A stretch of 51,947 bases of DNA from assembly GCA_964607765.1 (NCBI GenBank), contig CAZSNT010000058.1, positions 1 to 51,947 on the forward strand, written 5' to 3'. The notes under the pieces were generated by a model. That model searched no databases and had not been told where the DNA came from. It was given only the letters and a program-made list of their open reading frames with translations. Origin of the DNA: CAZSNT01 sp964607765 (GTDB lineage: Bacteria > Verrucomicrobiota > Lentisphaeria > Oligosphaerales > JABHEG01). Positions 50,001-51,947 of this stretch are shown here, piece by piece (within the stretch, counting starts at the first letter, position 1; each line of letters begins with the position of its first letter). Position numbers and translations under genes: made by a program.

Positions 50001-51947
50001 CCGGCGCCTCACCGGGCGTCCTCACGGTCGTCGGGAACTTCGTGTTCGACGACGACGACACGTTCACGATCGAGATCGGCGGCACCACGCCGGGCGGTAC
50101 GGCCGACAGCCACGACCAGCTCGCAGTCACGGGCACGGTCACCATCGGCATGGACGTCACCCTCAACACAGTCCAGTGGAACAGCTTCTCCCCGCTGCCC
50201 GGCAACAGCTTCACGATTGTCGACAACGACCTCGAAGACGCAGTCGTCGGCACGTTCGCCGGCCTGCCCGAAGGCGCAACCCTCACGAACTTCCTCGGCT
50301 CCGGCATGAACGCCACGATCAGCTACACGGGCGGCGACGGCAACGACGTAGTCATCAACGTCGATGCGCTCGTGTACGACTTCGCCCAAGCGACGTTCAG
50401 CGCCCCCGAGGGTGACGGGACAGCCACGACAGGAGTCGTCACTCTGGCCCGTTCCGGCCAGACGAACATCGCCACAGCCGCCAGCGTCACGCTCTCCGGC
50501 GGCACGGCGACGGTTGGCACGGACTTCACCGCCGGTCCGGTCACGGTGAACTTCGCAGTCGGCGATACCGCCAAGGCCGTCTCCGTCGAGCTTCTGGGGG
50601 ACCGCACGCCGGAATCCGACGAGACTGTCACCCTCATCCTGTCCACGCTCTCTCACAACGGCCAGGCAGGGACGACGCAACCCGTTGCCCTTCTGACCAT
50701 CACCAACGATGACATCCAGGACTTTGGCGACCTGCCCGCTGATTACGGTCTGACCACGTTCGCCGACAACGGGGCACGACATGAAGTCGGGCCCCCCCGT
50801 CTGGGTGCCACAGTTGACGACGAGTTGGACGGGCAGGAGAGCGCGGACGCCGGCAGTACCGCGGTCGATGGAGATGACGGCACACCTGCAGACGACGAAG
50901 ACGGTGTCATCGTGCCTCCGGGAGACTGGCGTGAAGGCATTGCAGGCGGCCACATTGACGTTACAGTCAGCGGCGACACAGGTTACCTCAGCGCTTGGAT
51001 TGACTGGAACGACGACGGCGATTTTCTTGACGACGGCGAGCATGCCATCAACATGGCGCCCGTCGATGCCCGCACCCATCGCCTGGCAGTCGACGTGCCC
51101 GCCGAAGTCATACCTGCGGACGGCACGTACGACCTGTTCTCCCGCTTCCGGCTCGCACCGGATCCCTCGCCGGTACTAACCCCCATCGGCTTGATCAACG
51201 ATGGTGAGGTGGAGGATCATCTCCTCCAGGTCTCCTTCGACATCACTGCGCCGCAGTTGACGCAATGGGAACTGGACGAGGACACGGGCGCTGACCCCGC
51301 GGACCGGCTGACCAACGACCCCGACCCGGATCTGGTGCTGCTGTTCGACGAACCGGTGCTCGGCACGGCTGCGGACATCGCAGTACTCGATCCGGACCTG
51401 CTGCCCGTTACCCCGACACTCGTTCAGGGCTTCGACACCAGCACGGTCACGGTCGGGCTGTCCGGGCTGACCAAGGACGGCGAGTATACGGTCACGCTCT
51501 CGGCGAGCGCCACGATCACCGACCGCGCGGGCAACCCGCTGAACAACGGCACGGACGTGCAACTGCGCTTCACGCTCGACCTCACGCCGCCCACCGTCAC
51601 CGCCTGGGACCTGCTGCCCGACACCGGCGCGATCGCCGACGACCGAGTCACCAACAGTGTGAACCCCGACCTGCTGTTCACATTCAGCGAGCCGGTTGTG
51701 GGCGCGCCGGCCGACGTCGTGGTCGAGGATCCGAACACCGCATCCGTACCCGTGTCGTTCCTGAGCCCGTGGGACGCGAGCACGCTGACCGTCGGGCTGC
51801 AGGACCTGACCGTGGACGGGCCCTACACCGTGTCGCTCCTGGCGACTGCGAGTATCACGGACCGCGCCGGCAACCGGCTCAACGGCGGCGAGGGCGAGCA
51901 GGTTTCGTTCGTGCTGGACACCACGCCGCCCACGGGCAACATGGTCA
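20033..51947 (+). CDS. Giant secreted multidomain surface protein B, at least 10,638 aa, 3' partial
   Basis: The ATG at 20033 follows AGAGGGG (20016-20022) by 10 bases and opens a frame that stays open to the last base. A signal peptide is clear (MKRLSAAFLTAALLSTHTAS, then AA). Order by nucleotide: Pmp-like beta-helix 20098-21550; Ig-like 21555; fourteen VCBS units 21893-24100; unknown domain 24090-24620; Ig-like 24622; LamG 24930, spacer domain 25500, LamG 26010, LamG 26640-27240; beta-rich region to 28190; GEVED 28195; VCBS array 28685; Ig-like 29768; VCBS array 30091; GEVED 31110; VCBS array 31600; S1 32750; S2 36770; Calx-beta 40253; Calx-beta with inserted LamG 40598-41635; GEVED 41635; Calx-beta 42150; PKD-like 42511; cadherin-like 42800; GEVED 43092; VCBS array 43590; S3 44612; S4 46841; Calx-beta 50363; GEVED 50705; Ig-like cassettes 51240 onward. 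About 1 MDa before the unseen end. No enzyme domain seen. Likely extracellular adhesion or matrix protein. Confidence 0.93.
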   Translation, partial: MKRLSAAFLTAALLSTHTASAAVIRVDVDADGANNGSSWPNAYTSLTAAIAAASSGDELWVAAGTYFPTTDAAGDPSPTDPRTRTFLLEPGIDIYGGFAGIETQRDERDPVANPTILSGDFNGDDTAAFGNMGENAYHVVSDTAAAAGPQLDSVVITGGCADDETENSGGGVFSNGGWATIVNCTITGNSASSIGGGIACASNATPLIANCTITHNEAGNGGGVGAEDAMPTIDGCAISGNSAGYGAGAYFLDASATITNTVFTGNATSGTGGGLLASGATGGSVTVTNTTFADNAATVNGGAAAQDQNAMITMLNCIAWENTAGTAGGELHRDAGALTPFTVNFSVIQGGCPGDKCSGTFTGRSGMLTGDPDFPDTDAGTWSADPAYDPTTLQTTVEDHSRNWIPGALAGHFLNPDTTQSKLHRIVSNTATAVTVWGRSLSDELSGSSYEIHDYRHGTESSALDSGMTTALTADIATDPRPFDVPGVGSDGGGQGHDMGAFELQPPRAAHVVVVHALAVDVTFDHAMDPTAATAAANYTLSGTGRGTLNATPDQVVRISDTVFRLFWTSGSMTDGADITVTVSTNVEDTLGLGLDGNYDSATDTGASVSRDDNEFPVNTAFDQAIHVRSGDVDGDGDLDLVGAGYDSGTIAWWENVGGAATVWHEHQVTTAISSVWMADFGDVDQDGDLDIISARINPGNIDWWENTAGDGSVWTQHAVDTAFGGAKTVILADIDRDGDPDLVGCGTGVDEAAWWENTNGDASAWTKRTIDSSCTDPARLHVVDLDQDGDLDVLGALDGEASIVWWENDGTPGDGAWTERTVKSGFADAVWVDAADVDGDGDTDVVGAAMSANTIAWWANDGTPLDGPWTQTALTTLASSVRAVEVVDFDVDGDADVVSAAYGSDRLSWWENTAGDGGAWTENIVVNDFDRPQHVHAADLDGDGDTDVVGASFLYNTVTWYRNDIIHRNAAFTTGGTDVGASTATPRALATGDIDRDGDPDIITVGTTAEDFEIIAWQNDGTPFSGGTWAQHDIGVAADAVNSVVLADLDNDGWLDIVVGANTASEDYEVFAYENDGTPFTGTWTQRNIGSHSNRNAMAVAVADFDRDGDLDVVSTAQSNPQLLVWQNDGTPFDGGLWTSNTVVSLASQYTLWSVAAGDLDNDGYPDIAVHQNTASGVGIYRNDGTPFTGTWAATDVSTVSSNTGALSLGDVDSDGDLDIVHARNAGASSDVSAYENDGSPFDGTWSQTVLGTTTNGVQRGGAVQLGDLDNDGDLDVACGVGSNGDSELIAWVNDGTPFDSVWPQLNVADRANDVLGVALADLDLDGDLDVVGALNASADYEVEAWQNTGGQFALATTDTAPTTIDPGVRDDVFQIDVTHNGRVGDHDLELATIELFFSDAADATLTTAEVNAVVEQLEVVLDDGTLTFDPASDTTTVATVTDLTLVDGVQTVTLTDGDEDVRVPFGTPRTYFIVLQPTADAGLQTPNAISVMHLTAASSTAEDVTDDSPLLLQFAASVDSTLVTMGDSVPPALATVAVQTTRTVDVTFDEPMDASVTDPGNFTISGEGRGTLANQPDTVTLVVGNTYRLTWNAGEMEHGDDVTITVTGVADANGVPIGAQNSATQPQGGIGREHIGSALHLDGTDDYVNVPPLFTTAPTTLTCEAWIRPDAVNVDSWPFYHGDNGEFGIYIRNTGTVEINVHLPSGWRIAAMSGLQPDRWYHVAGVWEKGQYLRLYVNGVLQDEDGSVPDEPLLDVGASYPAAVGAYLYTPGYWYPGTIDDLRVWTIPLSAAEIRENMHLTLHGGEPGLLAYWQFNEAVGSVTNDKTGAFSGGLVNMDNDDWVSSAAPAGPGASNTQTVSATGYVMYGGTASAMDFTAKSGTDDFVATLIDEAPYAPPAYPGHVFNEQYWVINQFGAGSFNADLTLQPSEILDAEDEDDPTRIQLFTRSSNAAGTWTPAGFAESVDPTDNTVTFTGVNGLSQFTVGRTLNNPGGMALGFDGTDDYADTAALPLGMTEVTLETWVYLRETPAAAQRVMTVGNDVAGIRHRGDIAPGTLEFSVDTSAGAEVIRMAGALVPDTWHHVAGTWDGVNLDLYLDGALVGQEPHSGTLLAGDGTLTLSSNAEPLDGEVDDVRVWATVRSITEIQGSMFRTLNGTEENLVAHYPLDEAAGGTAEDRAGDADLTLRNMTGMEWIVSGAMAGPKRAMAFDGSDDHVNLGNDASLKPTTALTVEFWLYRSNWAPAADERILSCTENGGYVVHVGPTELKGSVYLNGAYYSGSCSSPGISPGWHHVALTCDGRLTTLYLDGVPQISDDAGATYPLGYHASNSLLIGAEAGAASAPEAGYGYLTGMMDGLRIWNTARTPDQIRDAMCRVLTPEERQSSTLAAWYRADQTDSSTLYDQSTNENHGTLTNMEPIADWIASDAFNTWIGATDPAWGTATNWSLGTAPDLTPVNVGIPWYRHGIGPFLVADHTCRHLSVSQGAVVDIGAADTLTVTGNAYSYGLPAGTGWVTLTGGTQAHAVAGNYENLELDDVNGAFLVDSTIVQGTLRLTSGDLALNSYGIILGPAATLDESPDATVTGDSGTIMGMRPVNAPAAENIAGMGAEITSGADLGDTTVERGHAPQIGAAGTAGIERYFDITPTYNAALDATVVIHYDESELNGIPESELTLFRSDDSGSTWTHVGGTLDTVANTLTLTGVDSLARWTAAATSSPLIADFGDAPAPYPTLATNDGARHAAAGPTLGANRDDEADGSQTAAADADDTTGAPDDEDGVTVLGTVRVGQLNASVIVNVQNAPSGALLDAWIDFNGDGSWLGPFDQIADSTPVVAGDNTITFDVPPHAAAGATYARFRLSTAGGLLVNGGAADGEVEDYLITIATPDGSAHFGTAAFDTFGTTNSRNAALGDLDDDGDLDLVLPKSGAAQEVWLNDGTGAFGSTTAHTFGAGATIEVALGDLDGDGDLDVLAANDGTAQEVWLNNGSGDFGAAAFDTFGSGNTYAVALGDVDGDGDLDAVLANYSGQAQEVWLNNGSGDFGAAAFDTFGAGDGTDIALGDLDGDGDLDVFYTVYGSADEVWLNQGGSQGGTPGDFGTAAFDSFASATTGSYDVALGDLDGDGDLDAFIGKADGADEIWLNQGGTQAGTPADFGAAAVDTFGNSNTRDVALADLDGDGDLDAVNSNYQAVCGVWLNDGTGSFGTMTVSFGSLGRHGLDVGDLNGDGTIDVLLAGLHTTCQVWLNSLPLTITSHTPTANQLNVAANANVVVQFDMNVDGSTLDDDTTFNVDGSHSGEHQGAFSGGGTNTITFNPTADFELGETVTVTLTTGIESTNGVPLQTPHTFRFTVDVTNGYGQFVLTQSHGTDSDREVKLGDLNGDGHLDAVVASSGANRWYSGDGTGTLTYQADLGTEDSREVVLGDFDGDGDLDVVFANVSNNNSVYLNNGSGTFSTGTAFDSDNAVGIDLGDVDGDGDLDILTTSGSYLDVHKNNGNAVFTQSAQFTNGSPDDVTLGDLDGDGDLDAVTAGGSGGGVEAIFLNDGNGTFAYHANLWASPYWMYETGIADLDGDGDLDVVIGGGGGNATRTFFNDGNATFTGSQDFGRADGIAFFDGDNDGDLDVALANPKATTQAKFLFLTNNGSGTLSVAHTFNNDVADGIAAGDLNEDGAIDFVLAMMTGGTANGGIEVWINSPGFDFGDAPAPYPTASAENGARHELLGPTLGANRDDEDDGTHAAAADADDTTGAPDDEDGVTFGTITVGQVNASVTVNVQGGSALLDAWIDWNSDGSWYGPFEQIADSTLVVVGNNTITFDVPSYAVSGTLYARFRLSTAGGLTPTGAAADGEVEDYAVTISAPAGQGVLVDSGQVLGDRETQSAVLGDLDGDGDLDAVLGNWDGSQTVWLNQGGTQGGTEGDYGTSAADSFGGGTTWDVVLGDLDGDGDLDVLVGSRSAATSVWLNQGGDQAGTAGSFSEGGSITTPFDSFGTQARCLALGDVDGDGDLDVLLSTEGGDAQLWFNQGGDQAGTEGDFGTTADQLMSGTYTNVALGDFDGDGDLDAVIQGVSGAAGTEVWLNQGGTQGGTQGDFGAAAADSFPSGDVWGYLDVGDVDGDGDLDIVPSAYSSGATEVWLNQGGVQGGNAGEFGAAPDNTFGDGYTVTLGDLDGDGDLDAVNCENNWEFWLNQGGAQGGTAGDFGATAAQRFYSGTRGESVAIGDVDGDGDLDAFVATYNNATVWLNVPFETEIAIDGSNNLVITDVNGSDTDDMLAVWVNGTDIRIYDPVNILEAGTGATQVDGNTIDVPIASITGPGGIIFNTGGGDDSLLIDFTGDDFTIPITYNGGTQSTGGDTLSLVGSGTFATATFGFDNANDGTVDITGNSQITYTGLEPITSSIDATNVVLNYSTTAETISVTDAGSGQTTVDSTAGESVTFNNPAGTLTINPGDTGANTVNFGALANPYPANITINGGTGGDTVNLNGAITFAADKSLTVDADVVNAPNSVSDIATSGTGAINLTTTRNAVLGAGSELTTVDGGVTVSANAAGTTSGSFTGITVGGTKIETTGTGNISLAGKGAVNGNVDGYLVGVYIESGVVSSTAMGPDAGTITINGTGGDGTTHNSGVRLGNARVSSVDGDIAMTGVGGSGTGNNNYGVLVQRGDIESTGTGPDAANITIHGTGGSTGTYANQGVTLWHADVEVTSVDGDISITGVGGNGTDGLHFGVYLYDMGTVQSTGTGADAGNITIHGTGGNGTSNDIGVFLSGATTDVTSVDGDVAITGLGGGGTGGGKTGIDIRCPVQVTNGTLTVSGTGGSTGTSAIGVDVSTDGGLVSLGPGAIAVTGTGTSGGHDFRTGTNATVGGASATGPVTINADSFDLTATATMQSAGTLALRPRTASMSIGLGGGTGYLNLTDTELATFADGFASITIGDTTGGTGTVEIDSSTFSDPVTIVGGSIAVTELNAGTNPVTLTARTGAVTDRGDAGTDVTAGSLAITAAAGAGAGNALETAVSYVDIDGGTGAVGIANTGNLTIGAAGDPTGITTNNAAINVSAASTITVAETIASGGGSVDLEATGGTTVGATVNTEDGALTIDADSDGDGTGTLVLGGTLGNALDFDGTDDFVLVSHDATLNPGTASLTVEAWFKTTSTNVEIVHKYGHGQAGGGPGGNESDDYGIWVDADGKVIFFVRDSSNSNQMVTSPLNYNDGDWHHVAAVRDQTGARLQLYMNGVAVVDNPLTGATGDISPTNDLTIGGKESYNSNGYGRFLAGRIDEVRIWNVTRTAAEIQAAMNSELVGNEAGLGAYYKFNDGTGSTTAADSSPNTNAGDLTNMDANTDWVAGVPQSCTVSAGTGNVLITAADVSLTGTLAGTGTLTLRPSTADRTIGIGGGAGAFGLDDTELANLSDGFGAIAIGDTAAGTGTVAIDTATFTDPVTIAGGTINDAPGTDITAPSATFDGNVSPGASPGILVINGNFTFADSDTFTVEIGGTTPGDTDSNHDQLDVTGTITIGAAVDLTTVSWNGFTPLPGDSFSIINNDGADAVVGTFNGLTEGATVSSNFLGSGLKAVINYGGGDGNDVVISVIGTTFVQIDGSNSLTITDADGGDTDDTLTVSVSGTDIRISDPNQILEAGNGTTQVDEHTIDVPIASITGAGITFDTAGGDDSLTVDFSGGDFTKPITYNGGTQTSGDELILTGGGSFAIATFSFANANDGTILITGNSTIAYTGLEPIASNIDATDVVLNYSITAETVSVTDAGNGQTTAASTAGESVTFNNPTGTLRINAGDTGANTVNFGALANPYPAGIDINGGSAGDSVSLGGALTLAADKSLSVDAKAINVPNASSDIATSGTGTVALTAAMSVTLGSGSSIITVDGPIVIDANNGGTTAGNFIGFSASGATIQTTGTGTVSIRAEGGSSGNSNRGLALTNGTDVISNSGTIALTGIGGQGNDQYGVGMQHAGTSVTSTSGDITVTGTLRAGSTAGTLGGVYLNSTDGIASGSGNLTVQGTGGDAGDDNRGVLLVKTSDKLQVGSGTLTVTGTAGAGNSDGIRCVGDLASTGSGGIVVTGTRSGTGSDLNLASGTIGGASATGSITINADTLAIGASASVEADGALRIVPRTASTTIGIGGGAGTLNLDDTELGNLPDGFASITIGDTAAGTGAVDVDSSTFTDPVTIVGGSIAVTELNAGANAVALTARTGAVIDGGGATDVTASSLVVTSTSGVGAADALETAISSIEADGGTGGVGLANTGNLTIGGISGITGVSATNAAISVSAASTITVNETVTSGGGAVDLQATGGVTLQAPLDTGGGACSVNADSDADGTGTLTLDGQGSDHFIDWTDISTTATGALPGGITVTATQSGAQIRGGVTNGSSGLFAGGSFSPAQSAGDYVELNQYDPTDTFTVTFSSPVSGLFMHMKRGRLYGAGITIPTDVWSFDSTPTKESGNSNWEINGNAIRQVSGAVTDAIDGTVSFAGPISSLTMTREAGGGGDPFVQLGFTASGGNIAAGSGNTVLTAADVALGGTVIGTGTLTLQPSTAARTVGIGGGTGEFSIDDAELANLGDGFAAITIGDTASGTGTVSLDTATFTAPVTIGGGTINDGAGTDITAPNTVLMGNVSPGASPGILTVVGNFDFADNDTFTVEIGGTTPGDSSTDHDQLAVTGTITIGTDVTLNTVQWNSFFPLPGDSFTIIDNDAADAVTGTFAGLAEGASLSNFIGSGMNATITYMGGTGGNDVVLTVEDLTYDFSAATFAEAEDNTTTTASTVTVTRSGQTSIVSTVDVVLAGASATVGTDFSAGPITLIFGVGETNKTVPIELLGDETVELDETIDLSLTNFSHNGSAGAANPTATLTITNDDNATITIGDAVVTEGDTGTTQLVFDVTLDRAVDVGLSVSFASQDGSATTADTDYAANSGILNFAGSAGEVQQVAIAVNGDLKPELDETLTVELSNLQASGRDVALLVPAQAANGLLYSYPFAGNADDAQGSNNGTVSGAIPTEDRNGNADSAYSFDGVDDFISLGDQGTVAYPAGSFTVSAWVKANTFITGTERNTVVDINASKSSTQIRNSGIVLSFAETGEPRVDFVTTADTAERQNALTAESSIPIGEWHHVAAVRDAAAGTSTIYIDGVPSGSTTSLPTADIDYDADSYDNNSVNIGRFARVGGALPSFDGAIDEVAIFDRALTVEEIEALATDTVGTITNDDTQDFGDLPADYSLTTYADDGARHEIGTIYLGAAIDSELDGQESADAGRGGAGDDGDGSDDDDGVTVPRDWFEGPDGGAVQVTVTGGSGYLSAWIDWNDDDDFLDAGEHVISMARVDPTPAVVAFDVPAGAIPAVANYSRFARFRLAADPSPTITLTGLLDNGEVEDHYLQFDGVRPTYDFELASFSFPESDGPTTTTVVTVRRSGVTNLATSVDVVLSSGTATVGTDVSAGPIPLNFPIDATVLPVPIQILGDDMTEPDETVGLAFTNFSDNGMAGATDPTAALTVLNDDSTPVPDAGGPYTIAEGSSLNLDASATTDADSATLSYRWDVDGDGDFDENVLGEQPTVTWAQLVSFGLDDGPDSTPVTVEASDATNIDTAQTTLTIDNATPTDLMLTPAVIAEHESAGTVVGTLSTVDPGTTDTHTYTLVGGIGDTDNSAFQIVGSELRTVAPFDFEVQSSLSVRIRTDDGQGGTRDEAFTVTVTDVDEDFGDAPLPYPTLANEDGASHVAVGPTLGTERDVDTNGTHAAAADADDTTGAPDDEDGVPVAAVQVGQLDASVTVNVQNAPVGARLDAWIDFNGDGSWYGPFEQIATSTPVMDGDNPVTFDVPSDAISGAAYARFRLSTVGGLTPTGHAEDGEVEDHLITIAPPLGGDLFVNSGQSLGSFLTLGVDLADLDDDGDLDAFTSDYGGDGTVWLNSGDGTFSSHQSLTAPGTLRDTALADFDGDGDIDAYGVTGETQPSVLWLNDGTGTFSDSGQTFPNSHALSVATGDLDGNGAPDVVFANSTTGAVEVWLNDGTGGLSDSTQRLGSETPGAVALGDMDRDGDLDLYLGMADTVEDELWINDGTGTFTRSSQNLNTSGTQNVSLTDVDGDGDLDAFIAGTDSGSPLPNRVWLNDGAGNLSDSSQSLGSSATTRVAVGDLDGDGDIDAFAGNATADLVWLNTAGVFADSGQSLSTTGARGLALGDLDGDGDLDAFIGVNGANEVWLNVPAETQAGLDGLNNLIISDVNGGTTDDTITVAIDGANVRITDPNQFLKAGSDATQLDEHTIDVPIGSITGPGGIVVDTGGGDDVLIVDFSGGNFASPITYSGGTQATGDTLVLQGGGTFASATFGFASANDGTVDIADNAQITYTGLEPIDSSITATDVVLNYSAAGETITITDAGAGRTTAASTAGESVTFNNPTGTLSVNAGAGDDTVTITSLAASYPASIAIEGQPDADTIQVNGAVTLAAGKDISLTAEAITTATVINAGSGTATLVTDALAVGATLQGTGALLIKPHTVSSSIGIGGGAGTLNLDDDELANLTDGFSSITIGDAAAGTGPVDVDSAAFTDPVTIVGGSIAVTELNAGTNTVTLAARTGAVTDGGEGGVDVAAGSLAVSSATGAGAGNGLETAVDSLEVEGGTGAVALANTGDLAIGGVSTLTGITTTNAAISVSAAGALTVSENVSSGGGSVSLTATDSTTAGADIDTSGGDLTVAADSDQNTVGSFTITGSVSTGTGNIDIVAADVSLGGSLTGTGTLTLQPSTAARTIGIGGGAGAFGLHDTDIVNLSDGFSTVTIGDTAAGTGTVSIDTATFSDPVTIAGGEIKDAAGTDITAPSATLDGNVSPGASPGILTVNGDFAFADNDTFAVEIGGTTAGDTDSNHDQLDVTGAVTIGADVTLATNAWNAFTPSPGQSFTIVNNDLADPIIGTFAGLAEGATVSTDFLGAGLTATITYAGGDGNDVVIEVSGTTMVEIDGSSLVITDIDGGDTDDTLVVSVSGTSIRVSDPNQVLEAGAGATQVDENTIDVPIASIVEGVTFEGAGGDDTLTVDFSGGNFTKPITYNGGTQTSGDSLTLTGGGTFASATFGFTSANDGTVDITGNSRITYTGLEPIESYVTSADVILNYGDASEIITLSEAGTGRTSAVSTAGESLTFFSPTGLLEVNAGGGDDQIAVEGLETNFPGNVGINGQAGSDTISFDAPLTLANGTGLTASAESVTASAAVDAGDSPIRLTADSLTIGASLQSTGSLTIQPLTPSATVGVGGGSGTLNLDDTELAYLADGFSSITIGDGTTGTGAVDVDSSTFTDPVTIVGGAITVTELDAGADPVVLTARTGAVTDGGGTTDIAAGSLVATAATGVGAADALETAVSNVEADGGTSGVGLANSGDLTIGGISALTGVTTNNATIDVSAASTVTVAEDISSNGGSVSLAATDGLSIEAPIATGGGAFTVDADSDGDGTGTFTVASAVLGGWSETAQLRASDAQSYDGAGWSAAISGDTAVVAANQEDGGAGDPTSSSGAAYVFYRDQGGAGNWGQVAVLRASEAQTDDQLGVSVSISGDTVIVGARGEDGGVGDPTSNSGAAYVFSRNQGGTDNWGEVKILRAPDAQEKDIFGYSVSVSSDTAVVGSFNEDGGAGDPISNCGAAYVFYKDHGGTDNWGLVTVLHASDAQIDDHFGSFVSVSADTLVVAAEDEDGGTGDPASKCGAAYVFYRDQGGADNWGEVAILRASDAQANDRFGRYVSVSGDTAAVGAIFEDGGAGNPTADSGAAYVFYRDQGGTDNWGEAAILRASDSQAGDRFGRSVSVSGDTVVVGGHTEDGGAGNPASDAGGAYVFSRNQGGANSWGETAALRPADAQVDDFFGFSVGVSGNTVVVGAYGEDGGAGSPATNSGAAYIFDLSAGSSGGAVASGGGNQDVSAAAVSLGGGLSGTGTLTLQPSTAARTIGLGGGAGDFNLDDTELGHLTDGFSSVTIGDTASGTGTVTVDTAAFTDPMTIAGGEINDAAGTDITAPSATLDGNVSPGASPGVLTVVGNFVFDDDDTFTIEIGGTTPGGTADSHDQLAVTGTVTIGMDVTLNTVQWNSFSPLPGNSFTIVDNDLEDAVVGTFAGLPEGATLTNFLGSGMNATISYTGGDGNDVVINVDALVYDFAQATFSAPEGDGTATTGVVTLARSGQTNIATAASVTLSGGTATVGTDFTAGPVTVNFAVGDTAKAVSVELLGDRTPESDETVTLILSTLSHNGQAGTTQPVALLTITNDDIQDFGDLPADYGLTTFADNGARHEVGPPRLGATVDDELDGQESADAGSTAVDGDDGTPADDEDGVIVPPGDWREGIAGGHIDVTVSGDTGYLSAWIDWNDDGDFLDDGEHAINMAPVDARTHRLAVDVPAEVIPADGTYDLFSRFRLAPDPSPVLTPIGLINDGEVEDHLLQVSFDITAPQLTQWELDEDTGADPADRLTNDPDPDLVLLFDEPVLGTAADIAVLDPDLLPVTPTLVQGFDTSTVTVGLSGLTKDGEYTVTLSASATITDRAGNPLNNGTDVQLRFTLDLTPPTVTAWDLLPDTGAIADDRVTNSVNPDLLFTFSEPVVGAPADVVVEDPNTASVPVSFLSPWDASTLTVGLQDLTVDGPYTVSLLATASITDRAGNRLNGGEGEQVSFVLDTTPPTGNMV
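20098..21550 (+). other. Pmp-like parallel beta-helix at the N-terminus of protein B
   Basis: The header (DVDADGANNGSSWPNAYTS, DELWVAAGTYFPT, DPRTRTFLL, YGGFAG, LSGDFNG) parallels the second helix of protein A (DEVWVAQGHYTPT, DLRTRTFTL, YGGFQG, LSGD at 7519-7830). Coils with NCTITGNSAS and GGG turns follow, ending HDMGAFELQ. This is direct evidence that A and B are related. Confidence 0.85.
21893..24100 (+). repeat. VCBS array 1: fourteen units, two groups of seven
   Basis: Fourteen DxDxDGxxD calcium motifs. Units 1-7 (to about 22942) end in an AWWEN-type strand (AWWENVGG, DWWENTAGD, SWWENTAGD). Units 8-14 end in NDGTPF-type strands (AWQNDGTPF, YENDGTPF). The style change falls exactly after seven, as expected for two consecutive seven-bladed propellers. 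Confidence 0.85.
28685..29766 (+). repeat. VCBS array 2: seven units
   Basis: Seven ALGDLDGDGDLD-type motifs with EVWLNxGxGxFG strands (DLDDDGDLDLVL, DLDGDGDLDVLA, DVDGDGDLDAVL and four more, the last DLNGDGTIDVLL). It is preceded by a GEVED domain (28195-28682). Confidence 0.85.
30091..31106 (+). repeat. VCBS array 3: seven units
   Basis: Seven motifs from DLNGDGHLDAVV to DLNEDGAIDFVL, with more divergent strands (VYLNNGSGTF, VHKNNGNAVF, FFNDGNATF). It lies between an Ig-like domain and a GEVED domain. Confidence 0.85.
31600..32749 (+). repeat. VCBS array 4: seven units
   Basis: Seven motifs from DLDGDGDLDAVL to DVDGDGDLDAFV; linkers VWLNQGGTQGGT and VWLNQGGDQAGT are highly alike. It follows a GEVED domain and leads directly into supermodule S1, the same context as array 5. 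Confidence 0.85.
32750..36769 (+). repeat. Supermodule S1 (1,340 aa)
   Basis: Header IDGSNNLVITDVNG, IYDPVNILEAG, TQVDGNTIDVPIASITG and YTGLEPI; then AETISVTDAG and STAGESVTFNNP. Next comes a solenoid of about eight short units (33690-34560, alternating SVDGDISITGVGG and NITIHGTGG). Then LNLTDTELATFADGF with TELNAGTNPVTLTARTGAV, a LamG in the variable slot (35351-36052), and the tail AADVSLTGTLAGTGTLTL, FDGNVSPGASPGIL, GGGDGNDVVISV. Confidence 0.8.
36770..40249 (+). repeat. Supermodule S2 (1,160 aa)
   Basis: Same skeleton as S1: IDGSNSLTITDADGGDTDD, YTGLEPIAS, STAGESVTFNNPTGTL, LNLDDTELGNLPDGFASITI, and tail with GNVSPGASPGIL. Its solenoid has about five units (37720-38215). The slot (39011-39526) holds an unrecognised domain of about 170 residues with SGLFMHMKRGRLYG and SSLTMTREAGGGG. 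It is directly followed by Calx-beta domains, as S4 is. Confidence 0.8.
40598..41635 (+). other. Calx-beta domain interrupted by a LamG domain
   Basis: Calx-beta strands run from TIGDAVVTEGDTG through ELDETLTVELSNLQASG (40598-40915). A full LamG follows (FDGVDDFISLG, WHHVAAVRD, FDGAIDEVAIFDRALT; 40916-41608). Only then does the closing Calx-beta strand GTITNDD appear (41612-41632). The Calx-beta domains at 40253, 42150 and 50363 lack this insert. Confidence 0.75.
43590..44611 (+). repeat. VCBS array 5: seven units
   Basis: Seven motifs from DLDDDGDLDAFT to DLDGDGDLDAFI, with VWLNDGTGTFSDSGQ-type strands. Preceded by GEVED (43092) and followed by S3, matching the context of array 4. Confidence 0.85.
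44612..46840 (+). repeat. Supermodule S3 (743 aa, minimal form)
   Basis: Same skeleton (NNLIISDVNGGTTDD, ITDPNQFLKAG, YTGLEPIDS, STAGESVTFNNPTGTL, LNLDDDELANLTDGFSSITI, LDGNVSPGASPGIL). Both variable regions are absent: there is no short-unit solenoid, and the slot near 46121-46140 contains only a few residues (ITGSVSTGTGNIDIVAADVS). It defines the core length of the module. Confidence 0.8.
46388..46479 (+). repeat. Near-identical 92-bp segment shared by the S3 and S4 tails
   Basis: Matches 49919-50010 at 89 of 92 bases (differences at three codons: GGG/GGT, AAG/AAC, ACT/ACG). The same region of S1 and S2 is clearly more diverged. This suggests a recent duplication or gene conversion. Confidence 0.85.
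46841..50362 (+). repeat. Supermodule S4 (1,174 aa)
   Basis: Same skeleton (IDGSSLVITDIDGGDTDD, YTGLEPIES, STAGESLTFFSPTG, LNLDDTELAYLADGFSSITI, LDGNVSPGASPGVL). There is no solenoid. The slot (about 48332-49639) holds seven FG-GAP-type units of about 62 residues (FGYSVSVSSDTAVVG, FGRSVSVSGDTVVVG, GAAYVFYRDQGG). It is followed by Calx-beta and GEVED. Confidence 0.8.
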
